Positions 1 to 51,587 of a stretch of 64,000 nucleotides of DNA are shown in pieces (the first letter of the stretch is position 1; every line of letters begins with the position of its first letter). The notes under the pieces were generated by a model. It ran no database searches, was not told the DNA's origin, and was given only the letters and a program-made list of their open reading frames with translations. The position numbers and the translations under genes are program-made. Source of the DNA: Elysia crispata (taxonomy: Eukaryota; Mollusca; Gastropoda; Plakobranchidae); the NCBI GenBank assembly GCA_033675545.1, contig JAWDGP010003779.1, forward strand, positions 171,501-235,500, read 5' to 3'.

Positions 1-618
1 TCACATATGATAAGGTAATGAAACATGAATGCTCACTATATTATCTTAGAGCTACTGATGATCAAATATGATAAGATAATTGCTGTGCCAGGGGGAGGGG
101 GTGGGAGTGGTGCCTATTATCCGCCATGAGCTTAAACTATCCTTCAGCAGCAGTAACTTCGTTCAAATCCACAAAATTCAACAATCTTTTCTTATGAGTT
201 AGGGAAGGTCATCAAAATCGAAATACTTTATGTTCAATTACTATCTCTCAAGTGTTTTGGTTTAATGATAAATTTTCAACTTTCCTTTTTTTATATAATC
301 TAGATTGTTTATAAAATGCATTTGGGTTTTTTTTTCATTTTGGTCCATGATCATAACCAAAAATTACATAAAAAAAGTATATTTTTTTTGCTCTATTGCA
401 GAAATTTACTTTTTCGTGCACTTTCTTTCTATTTTCTTTTTGGGTTATCAACTTAGAGTCTTGAAGTTATAAAAATAACCCAGACAGTAATTACATTTAT
501 ATCTTCTTATATGTTGTGTTGAGAAATAGGGTTGATAAGAATGGGTGAAATTAAACTGGAAAGGAGGGTCAGGGAGTGTGAGAATGAGGGTTTAATGCAT
601 CGTCAATTCCCGTCTCAG
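1..618 (+). other. ITPR intron at left edge
   Basis: AT-rich, with a short G-rich patch at about 90-112. The open frame read from 532 has no family similarity before 619. No other feature seen. Confidence 0.7.
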
Positions 619-41362
<40,744 letters not shown>

Positions 41363-41451
41363 CTTCAACTGATGGATCAAAACTTTCCAGCCACTGATAG
41401 AAATTTCCCCCCCTCATGTTACTTACATAGTGTGTGTTTATTTTAAACTGA

Positions 41452-41457
41452 AATAAA
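41452..41457 (+). promoter_or_regulatory. Proximal poly(A) signal of ITPR
   Basis: AATAAA 90 bp after the stop, followed about 35-50 bp later by a GT-rich stretch (tttgtgtggtgctgtc) like a cleavage-factor downstream element. This is the best candidate for the main 3' end. Confidence 0.6.
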
Positions 41458-41793
41458 TGATGTGAGATAGTTTGAGAATAGAAAACTGTCATTTGTGTGG
41501 TGCTGTCAGTGATATTGTTCTCTTATTTTGGTTTGAAAGTTTGTTGATATTAAGATCTCTTATTTATTCTTATCTTTGATCATTTATACATGTGCCCAGT
41601 TACCCATTTGGATAAAAAAAATTCCTGTAATATTTAAATATGAGGATTGACCTCAATTTTTTTACGTTGTAGAAAAGGAAAAATTTATTGTAGTGGAGGG
41701 TAAAAGGATGTAGACAAACCCGATTCTCGGACGATAGATTGACATTATGCTCCCTTAGGTGAAGGTCAGATATCTTTATCTTCACTGAGATGA

Positions 41794-41799
41794 AATAAA
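41794..41799 (+). promoter_or_regulatory. Second poly(A) signal of ITPR
   Basis: AATAAA followed by acattgtgatcgtgcc and a T-rich stretch. A plausible alternative cleavage site giving a 3' UTR of about 450 bases. Confidence 0.4.
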
Positions 41800-44700
41800 G
41801 ACATTGTGATCGTGCCTTCAAGTCTTTCTCCCTCAAGACTGGAGTAAAATTACTTTTATTCCATTTCTGATATAACCTTGAATTGATCAGTGTGTAATCG
41901 CCTAGACAGGGTCTTTAAATTTTTTTCCTCAAATTTATCCACCTTTCATCTGTTTATTGGCAATTTTGTTAATGTATCCTCTGACACCCCTTGTGCAATT
42001 TTTTTTATTTTTGTGACGCATATTGTGACTTCCTGTGTGCAAATATGCACATGTTTCACAATGCTATTTCTAACATGGTTTTTGTATTAAAATTTTTATG
42101 ATAATAATATTGCAGGGACATTTTAGAACAGTGTATTCCATGTCACAGGTAAATAGTTAAACTAACTCTATGAATGTTTTATTTCTGTCTTTTGTGAGTG
42201 TCTCTGATACTGTAACTCTCTTAATAATTCTATTGCCGTTTGATATTTTCATCGCTTGATTTGCTTCTCCAGCTTATAGGATAGGAGTAACAATTGATTG
42301 TAGATCTAGTTTAATCTTGTTTCTCATATGTGGTACCAGCAGCATGAATTTGGTAGTAAATATTTATTTTTTTAAGCGTTGTTCTTGTGTTTTTGTATTA
42401 GTGCTTAAACAAGATGCTTAAAAGTCCAATCGGTGCTTGTCATTAGTAAGGATCAAAATAATATCACAAGGACATGGACTCGATATAGTTTTTTTTTTTT
42501 CAATTTTAATCGCGTATATACTGTAAAGTGATAGTCTGGGTTTTGAAGATAGATAATCACTATTATTAATGCACTTTGATATTATGCACTGTACTTCTTA
42601 TTTTAGTAATAAGCTTTGCACGCAATGAGTAGTTTATTTAGCTTTCTTACAGCTAAAAATTTTTTAGCTTATCTCGTGTAAGAGGCTACCCACCACCTGA
42701 ACATCTTCTTTAAAAAATTCTGCCATCCATTGCTGTTTTATATAGTGATGATTGTTTGTTGTTGTTGTGTAGATGAGAGCAGTTATCAAACCACAGACTT
42801 GCCTTTACGAGTCCCCAAAGTGCACTTGTGCAGGTAGATTTAATCAAAGCTCACAGCTTTGAGTTATTTTTAAGTCTTTCGATCTAAAGTTTTAAATTAC
42901 ATCCTATGTTGTCAATTTGAAGTTGAATGCCGCATGATGGAGGTTTGAATCATACTAAGTCCCTGAAATGAAGTGAAATTGATAATTTTTTTTCAACAAA
43001 AGAATGTGGCTTCATTAAAATAAAAGGAAAGAGCTGATGACAAATAAGACGGCAAAGAAGATAAATGTTGCAAAAATTTATGTGCTCATTTGAATTAACT
43101 TAATTTTTTTTAATCATGATCATGCTCTACAAAATTTTTGTCGTATCGCTTTTTTGCTGTGAGGGAGATAAACTTAAATCACGTATAAATTCTTCCTTTT
43201 TTGTGACTGATATTTTCTTAATTGCATGGAAATTAAAACTGCCAAGACGATAACACTTCTGTAAGCTTATAAATAGGTTGTGACTCTTACGTGCAGCACA
43301 CAAAAAATTAATGCAGCCCTCACATTTTCTTCTACAATATGATTAAGAATTTTCGAAGTTTTGTAGCGAGAAGCTTCTTGTAAATAAATTTTTCATTAGC
43401 TGAGAAGACTGGCATATGAATGGCACAAAATCATTTGCAAAGATGTTATGGGTTCTATTGAAATGTGAGTTTATGTGCAGGTTTGTTTTTTTTTAATCAA
43501 TTTTTTTTCGTTGTAATTATTTTACATGATAAAACCTGGTATTGTAAGCAAGTTTTTTTTTTTTTTCATGGGAGAAATCTGCGAGAGTTAGATGCAACTT
43601 GTTTCTTTTTGGACATATGTTTGTTATTGTGCCAATCTTTCTGTGGTAGCCTTACCTATTTATTACTTTAATTACATTACATAAGCTTTTCTTCCTTTTC
43701 TTATGGTAATTGTAAAGAAAATATCATGTGCTTTCTTCTTCTTCTTCTTCTTTTTTTGTTTTGTGTATGAACTATTGGACATGATTGTAGTTTTGTATAA
43801 TATTTATGCCATCAATTTTCTATAGCTTTAGAACTTCACATGAAGTCAATTTATCAATTTTTGAAAAATTTTCCTCACTTGCTTTATAAATTTCAAATAT
43901 GAAATTGTTCTAGCACTAGCTTCTTATTATTGATATCGTAGATTTGGGCCTTATTGGCATTTTTACTTCACCTTTTTTTTATGCACAGTTGATGGACATG
44001 CGCTGGTCTGAATCGATTCAGGCATACTTAATGCCAGTTTTTACTGCACACGGAAGTGATCTTATAGAAATGTGACAACCACCTTTGTATTGAACAAGGT
44101 GTATACCACCTTTGTATTGGGTGAAAGTCAAACAGCAGAGAAGGGTAAATTATCATTCAGTGTAGCCAAGAAAAAATTTTTATGGAAGACTTATCAAAAG
44201 ATGTTCAGTATTTACTTCATTGGCATTAAATCCTTATTATCTTTATGAAACAAAATTTGAAAATGTCTCAGCGTATTTTATCTAACAAATCTTTCTCTGT
44301 TTTCTTATGACAGATTTGAAAATGGTTACACTTATTATATGACAAGAAACTGAGATATTACAAGTTTCTTTTTGAAACGATTATGCATCTTGTTACAATT
44401 TTATATAAATGATCTTCATATATAAAAAATTGTTTTGTTTTCACATATACTTGATAATCAAACTGAAGGTATAAATATTTATGTAGGATGTGTGATGTTT
44501 AACAAAAACTAATACTGTAAAAGATTTTCTCAGAGTATTGTCACTGGCATTCGGGATAGGTCAGTTTGGAAGAAGATAAGAACTGAGAAGAGAAGGGTCA
44601 AATCAACTCATTGGTTCTCACACTGATGCTAAATATGACACAAACATACATTTTACTTCCCCATGGAAAAACTCAGCTAAAACAAGCTTAATTCTGCAAG

Positions 44701-45370
44701 ATCATTTGAATAACATTATCCATACTTTCCATTGCATGATTGATTAAACATTTCCGTAGCAGAAATTCTGTATCTTAAGTATTTGTGGTTAGGCGCAGGT
44801 TCAGCGGCCACAGAATGGTCCTAGATGAGCTCACAAGTTCTTTGTAGATAACATGCAACAGCAGAAGATATGACAAGATGTTTCTCCAAAAAAAAAAAAA
44901 GAGATAGAAAGCAGTGCCTACAATAAAATATACAGAACAGCAGTAGCAAAGACCGTATTGGCAAGTTTTAAAGTGCAGATAAATCTTTCTTCATCTTTGA
45001 AGAAAAAAGAAGTGTGGTAAAAATAGAATAAGCACTCCTAGTCGTAGCAATGCTGGAAATAATATTATGGTGTATGTTATAATATTTTTTTTTTTTCATC
45101 AGGGAAACAATATGTAATAAGAAAAATTATGTAGCAAAAAATATAAAATGAATCTTTTTATTGCTCTCTTATGATGGCTTATTCTTTTATACGAATAATT
45201 TTAACTTTCAAAATTGTTTACCTATCAGAAAAAGATTTCAAAGATTGTATGTCTGGTTCCACTTTGATCATGTAGGCCAGTGTCTTAATATCATTGTGTT
45301 TAAAATTTATTCCATGTTTTTCCTGTGGTGCTTACTTTATGACTTTAAAAAAAATATTATATGTATTTCA

Positions 45371-45380
45371 AATAAATAAA
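45371..45380 (+). promoter_or_regulatory. Distal overlapping poly(A) signals
   Basis: AATAAATAAA contains two overlapping hexamers. A GT-rich then T-rich element (cttgtgtgcagttttttt) follows 30-45 bp downstream. It would end a 3' UTR of about 4 kb, if used. Confidence 0.4.
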
Positions 45381-45790
45381 CTATTTAATTTAGCCTACGC
45401 AGCTGCCTGACTTGTGTGCAGTTTTTTTAAACAGCGAATGATTGTTTGTGAACAGTGGAAGTAAACTGTAGCAGTTCTCGGTGATTGCTCAGTACCAATG
45501 TCTCTCTCTTGGTGATTTTGTCTGACCACAAAAGCTGCATACCATTCTGACATCTTCTATTATCAGTGATCACTGTATCTACCTTTATTACTTCTACCAT
45601 CTACACCACCATGAAAACTGATGCTTTTACATCAACATGCACCGCAGTTACCATCACAGAGGGTTCTCCTAACATTGCATCTTCCACAGTCACTATCACA
45701 GCAATCATAATTGCTACAACTACCATTATGACTCTCACTACTAATACCACCACCATTTCTATTAAATCTACTACTATCAAACTATTATCA
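45381..45790 (+). other. Intergenic sequence before the (CTA)n block
   Basis: Unique sequence becoming CA/CT-trinucleotide rich towards the microsatellite (actaccatc-type strings), probably decayed CTA repeats. No gene. Confidence 0.6.
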
Positions 45791-45990
<200 letters not shown>

Positions 45991-46029
45991 CTACTACCAC
46001 TACTGCTACTACTACTTCTACAACTACTA

Positions 46030-46740
46030 CTTTAAACAGTGATTTCCAATGCTCCCTTGCAAAAAACGAAAAAGTGGTAAACTGAGGATCTGAAACGAGT
46101 ATTAGACCCTGTAATGACATTTAATTTTGAGCTTTTGATATATTTCGACTTATCAGTTGGGACCGGTTTGTGATTGCTTCTGCTCCTATTTGGTTTCAAT
46201 CTTTTGTATCTTCAGATTCCTAGATCTAGCATCATATGTCCAAGCTGCTTTGTGTGATTAACATAGCCTGTGTTGATTTCTTGTGAATTTTGAAAATGAC
46301 AACTGAAGTAGAATATTATTGTCCTGTAGCCACGAGGCCAACGGACGAAAGTAACCAAGCTCAAAGTAGGCGATGGGTGGTGGTTATGTGGTGCATCCAT
46401 ACCACAATTAAGGTCTTGTGATTTTTTTTTCTTTTCATCCAAATTGTACTATTAGGTCTAGTTAAGGAGCTGCTTCCATTGTTGATACTTAATCATTATT
46501 ATCAAACACCGTGCATCTTTAAAAGGTTTTAGTTCTGCATGAAACTCCGTCAAACCCACTTCGATAGTTTTGCCATTTCTTCTGTCTTTATCTCGATATA
46601 TTCACCTTGTGTGTACAATTTGCTTCAAATCTGATACAAAGAAATATTAGAATTCACAAACCCTAAAAAAAATATATAAAAATGAAATGAGAATTGGAGA
46701 TGACCCAGGAGTCAGCTGATTTTTTTTTTTGCTCTCAGCC
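46030..46740 (+). other. Intergenic unique sequence
   Basis: No coding, RNA or repeat feature recognised. Confidence 0.6.
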
Positions 46741-49700
46741 TGTCTGTTTCTTTCCTTCCCTCCCTCCCCCCCCCTCTCTCTCTCTCTCTCTCTCCCTCCC
46801 TTCCTTTGTCTTTCTGTGTCTCTCCCACTGTCTTCCCCTCTCTTTGTAAATACGTCCGTCTCTAACTCTGTATCTCTCTCCCTCTCCCCCTCTCTCTCTT
46901 CTTCCCTCCCTTTGTGTCTCTGTCGCTCCCACTGTCTACCCCTCTCTTTGTCTGTACGTCCGTCTGTCTCTCTGTATCTCTCTCTCCCTTCTCCCCATCT
47001 CTCACTCTCTCTCTCCGTCTCTCTCTCTCGCGAGGGCGCGCGTATCTTTATCTTTCTGACTTTTTCTTTGTCTCTATCTCTGTTAGTCTGCCTCTCTGTC
47101 TCTATCTCTGTTTGTCTGCCTCTCTGTCTCTACCTCTGTTTGTCTGCCTCTCTGTCTCTACCTCTGTTTGTCTGCCTCTCTGTCTCTATCTCTGTTAGTC
47201 TGCCTCTCTGTCTCTATCTTTGTCTGTCTCTATCTCTGTCTGTCTCTATCTCTGTTTGCCTACCTCTCTGTCTCTATCTCTGTTTGTCTGCCTCTCTGTC
47301 TCTATCTTTGTCTGTCTCTATCTCTGTCTGTCTCTATCTCTGTTTGTCTGCCTCTCTGTCTCTATCTCTGTTTGTCTGCCTCTCTGTCTCTACCTCTGTT
47401 TGTCTGCCTCTCTGTCTCTATCTCTGTTAGTCTGCCTCTCTGTCTCTATCTATGTTTGTCTGCCTCTCTGTCTCTATCTCTGTTTGTCTGACTCTCTGTC
47501 TCTATCTCTGTTTGTCTGCCTCTCTGTCTCTACCTTTGTTTGTCTGCCTCTCTGTCTCTATCTCTGTTTGTCTGCCTCTCTGTCTCTATCTCTGTTAGTC
47601 TGCCTCTCTGTCTCTATCTTTGTCTGTCTCTATCTCTGTCTGTCTCTATCTCTGTTTGTCTGCCTCTCTGTCTCTATCTCTGTATTTCTGCCTCTCTGTC
47701 TCTACCTCTGTTTGTCTGCCTCTCTGTCTCTATCTCTGTCTGTCTCTATCTCTGTTTGTCTGCCTCTCTGTCTCTATCTCTGTCTGTCTCTATCTCTGTT
47801 AGTCTGCCTCTCTGTCTCTATCTCTGTTAGTCTGCCTCTCTGTCTCTATCTCTGTTTGTCTGCCTCTCTGTCTCTATCTCTGTTTGTCTCTACCTCTGTT
47901 TGTCTGCCTCTCTGTCTCTATCTCTGTTAGTCTGCCTCTCTGTCTCTATCTCTGTTAGTCTGCCTCTCTGTCTCTATCTCTGTCTGTCTCTATCTCTGTT
48001 TGTCTGCCTCTCTGTCTCTATCTCTGTCTGTCTCTATCTCTGTTTGTCTGCCTCTCTGTCTCTATCTCTGTCTGTCTCTATCTCTGTTTGTCTGCCTCTC
48101 TGTCTCTATCTCTGTTTGTCTGCCTCTCTGTCTCTATCTCTGTCTGTCTCTATCTCTGTTTGTCTGCCTCTCTGTCTCTACCTCTGTTTGTCTGCCTCTC
48201 TGTCTCTATCTCTGTTTGTCTGCCTCTCTGTCTATCTCTGTCTGTCTCTATCTCTGTTTGTCTGCCTCTCTGTCTCTACCTCTGTTTGTCTGCCACTCTG
48301 TCTCTATCTCTGTTTGTCTGCCTCTCTGTCTATCTCTGTCTGTCTCTATCTCTGTTAGTCTGCCTCTCTGTCTCTATCTCTGTTTGTCTGCCTCTCTGTC
48401 TCTATCTCTGTTTGTCTGCCTCTCTGTCTCTATCTCTGTTTGTCTGCCTCTCTGTCTCTATCTCTGTCTTTCTCTATCTCTGTTAGTCTGCCTCTCTGTC
48501 TCTATCTCTGTTTTTCTCTATCTCTGTCTGTCTCTATCTCTGTTTGTCTCTATCTCTGTCTGTCTCTACCTCTGTTTGTCTGCCTCTCTGTCTCTATCTC
48601 TATCTGTCTCTACCTCTGTTTGTCTGCCTCTCTGTCTCTATCTCTGTCTGTCTCTATCTCTGTTTGTCTCTATCTCTGTCTGTCTCTACCTCTGTTTGTC
48701 TGCCTCTCTGTCTCTATCTCTGTCTGTCTCTATCTCTGTCTGTCTCTATCTTTGTTTGTCTCTATCTCTGTCTGTCTCTACCTCTGTTTGTCTGCCTCTC
48801 TGTCTCTATCTCTGTCTGTCTCTTTCTCTGTTTGTGTGCCTCTCTGTCTCTATCTCAGTTTGTCTGCCTCTCTGTCTCTATATCTGTCTGTCTCTATCTC
48901 TGTCTGTCTCTATCTCTGTTTGTCTGCCTCTCTGTCTCTATCTCTGTTTGTCTGCCTCTCTGTCTCTATATCTGTCTGTCTTTATCTCTGTCTGTCTCTA
49001 TCTCTGTTTGTCTGCCTCTCTGTCTCTATCTCTGTCTGTCTCTGTCTCTGTTTGTCTGCCTCTCTGTCTCTATCTCTGTCTGTCTCTATCTCTGTTTGTC
49101 TGCCTCTCTGTCTCTATCTCTGTCTGTCTCTATCTCTGTCTGTCTCTATCTCTGTTTGTCTGCTTCTCTGTCTCTATCTCTGTTTGTCTGCCTCTCTGTC
49201 TCTACCTCTGTTTGTCTGCCTCTCTCTCTATCTCTGTTTGTCTGCCTCTCTGTCTCTATCTCTGTTTGTCTGCCTCTCTGTCTCTATCTCTGTCTGTCTC
49301 TATCTCTGTTTGTCTGCCTCTCTGTCTCTATCTCTGTCTTTCTCTTTCTCTGTTTATCTGCCTCTCTGTCTCTATCTCTGTTTGTCTGCCTCTCTGTCTC
49401 TATATCTGTGTGTCTCTATATCTGTCTGTCTCTATCTCTGTTTGTCTGCCTCTCTGTCTCTATCTCTGTTTGTCTGCCTCTCTGTCTCTATATCTGTGTG
49501 TCTCTATATCTGTCTGTCTCTATCTCTGTTTGTCTGCCTCTCTGTCTCTATCTCTGTTTGTCTGCCTCTCTGTCTCTATATCTGTCTGTCTCTATCTCTG
49601 TCTGTCTCTGTCTCTGTTTGTCTGCCTCTCTGTCTCTATCTCTGTCTGTCTCTATCTCTGTTTGTCTGCCTCTCTGTCTCTATCTCTGTCTGTCTCTATC

Positions 49701-49786
49701 TCTGTTTGTCTGCCTCTCTGTCTCTATCTCTGTTTGTCTGCCTCTCTGTCTCTACCTCTGTTTGTCTGCCTCTCTGTCTCTATCTC
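46741..49786 (+). repeat. 3-kb pyrimidine-rich array built on CTGTCTCTATCTCTG
   Basis: Begins with (CT)n and a diverged ~110-bp duplication (46797-47020), then from about 47055 an irregular array mixing a 28-bp unit (gtctgcctctctgtctctat plus ctctgttt) and a 16-bp unit (gtctgtctctatctct). Unit lengths not divisible by three, with no stop in any forward frame, produce several overlapping forward open frames up to 602 codons. These are not genes. Confidence 0.95.
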
Positions 49787-49939
49787 CCGATCTCAGCGGA
49801 GCCTTTGAGTCTACATTGTTTCGTGTCCACGTGGACATACAGATTAGCAGAGGGAAAGCTACAGAAGGAACTTTTACACACAGAGAAAGTACAGCCGGTA
49901 GACAAATTGATAGGCAGACAAACACATCTGAAACATGGG

Positions 49940-49942
<3 letters not shown>

Positions 49943-50028
<86 letters not shown>
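49943..50028 (+). repeat. (TA)n followed by (GA)n microsatellite
   Basis: About 26 TA repeats, then about 16 GA repeats. Compound microsatellite. Confidence 0.95.
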
Positions 50029-50029
<1 letters not shown>

Positions 50030-50945
50030 ACAGAGACAAAGATAAAGAGATAGATATATAAATAATAGAATTATTGCAAGACGACTTGCTGGACAAAATA
50101 GATATAAAGGTAACTCAACCAACCGATCTGTACTCAAACAAATAGATAAGTTGAAAGATAGATGTAAAAAATTGAGAGATAATAAGCTTACACGGATAAC
50201 TCATAGCTAGGTAAAGCTTTAGAAGAGATTAATTAGTTTTTATCAAACGTAGGCGATACCTAGGTTCTTAATGTATCAGTTCCTAGCAAAAGGACATACC
50301 GAGGATTCTCAAAATACATATCAAGTCATTATTATGAACTAACTTTGGCGGTAACTGTGTACCCCAAGTTTTCTCACAAACTGCTCAGAGGGCGGGGGTA
50401 TTGGGGATAAATACTACCGTGTTAGAATAATCTTCTCCATTTTAACCCTTTAAAAATGTATGCACTTCGTTAAAATCGCTCACAAACATTAGACGCCCTT
50501 AAAACTTGAAATGCATTGCCGCGTATAGGATTAACAATGCAGCGCCAATAACCTTGACCGTGAATCCTTCTCCCGCTGGGCTTGTGTTTGAATGTCAAGG
50601 ACAAGACAGGATAACGTGATTAATGAAGGTTGAATCTACACACTAAGAACTGCAAGAGTTAGATCTACAAGGATCTAGGCAGAGACACTAATAGCATACG
50701 TTTTTTTCTGTTCATCCTTAAAGTATAAGAACTTTTGAATCTAGAGGAATATTTAGATTTACATTAATTCTTACTTGATCTCAAGAGGTAGTTTTACGTC
50801 AAAGCAGAAGAAAGATCAAGATTTGAAGCAAGACTTTTCCTCGGGCTCAACAGACTTCAAAAGGTAAAATAAATTAAAAAAAAAAAAAAAAACCGGTTTA
50901 AACTTGCAAACAATCTGTATCGACTAAAAAGTTTGTCGACAAATC
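50029..50945 (+). other. Intergenic unique sequence between arrays
   Basis: No gene seen. It ends in an A run (50874-50892) and the palindrome tttgtcgacaaa (50932-50943) next to the candidate MITE. Confidence 0.6.
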
Positions 50946-51191
50946 GAAAAGAGTTCCTTTTAGGTACGGACGATTTTTACATAGAAGAAACAGTAGCAAC
51001 CCTATAGTGTGTTTCCTACTTGGAACTTCGTCTTATAAATGAAGTTAGATAAGAGACAGAGCTGAAATAAATTAAGTTTTCTTCTTTGTGTAACCCCAAG
51101 CAAAAACCAAGCCCAGTCTTTTTTTATGGTCCGGATCAAACGAAGCCCTCTTTGGTGTGTAAATTAGTCCGTACCTAAAAGGAACTCTTTC
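50946..51191 (+). mobile_element. Candidate 246-bp MITE with terminal inverted repeats and 9-bp flanking direct repeats
   Basis: A perfect 24-bp inverted repeat pairs 50948-50971 (aaagagttccttttaggtac, ggac) with 51167-51190. The direct repeat cgacaaatc flanks the element at 50937-50945 and 51192-51200. It has no coding capacity. A 9-bp target duplication is typical of Mutator-like elements (Merlin elements are 8-9 bp). Family assignment is an inference. Confidence 0.75.
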
Positions 51192-51404
51192 CGACAAATC
51201 TACAAAGGAACGTCTAAAACAGCTGATAACGAGTTCATACAGTTCACTACGTAGTAGAAAAAAGTCCTCATCTCGATCTATGATTCTTGGTTTTTCAGCA
51301 AATATTTCTTTTGTTTTAAGTGAAAGAGCAAAGGAGAGACCAGAAAATACTCATAGAAAATATAAAAAAAGACCATCAACAGTTCAATTCGATGCTGGCC
51401 TTTT

Positions 51405-51407
<3 letters not shown>

Positions 51408-51465
<58 letters not shown>

Positions 51466-51530
51466 TCTCTCTCTCATATTCACTCTCTCTTCCTCTCTCT
51501 CTCTCTCATATTCTCTCTGTTATCAGTTTT
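51408..51530 (+). repeat. (CT)n microsatellite with interruptions, left flank of the satellite
   Basis: A pure CT run to about 51460, then CT blocks separated by catatt. It leads into the satellite array with a short unique stretch (51531-51587). Confidence 0.95.
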
Positions 51531-51587
51531 CCTTATCACTCTACATTTCTCTGTCTCAATTCAATAAACTCCTCTCCGCTCTCCTTG

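Larger units (their letters stand above)
41363..45380 (+). other. ITPR 3' UTR and downstream flank
   Basis: AT-rich DNA with no supported coding sequence. Poly(A) hexamers at three places suggest either a short 3' UTR (ends near 41475 or 41815) or a long one (to about 45400). The extent cannot be decided from sequence. Forward and reverse open frames here are all under 85 codons and look random. Confidence 0.6.

Noticed and set aside
532..618. 5' extension of ITPR exon 1 upstream of 619
   Set aside because: The residues do not resemble the family, and the AG at 617-618 gives the right phase at the point where homology begins.
46729..50061. Several forward open frames of 150-602 codons
   Set aside because: They overlap each other in all three frames of a simple repeat, translate to monotonous Leu/Ser/Cys strings and have no domain, start context or splice structure.
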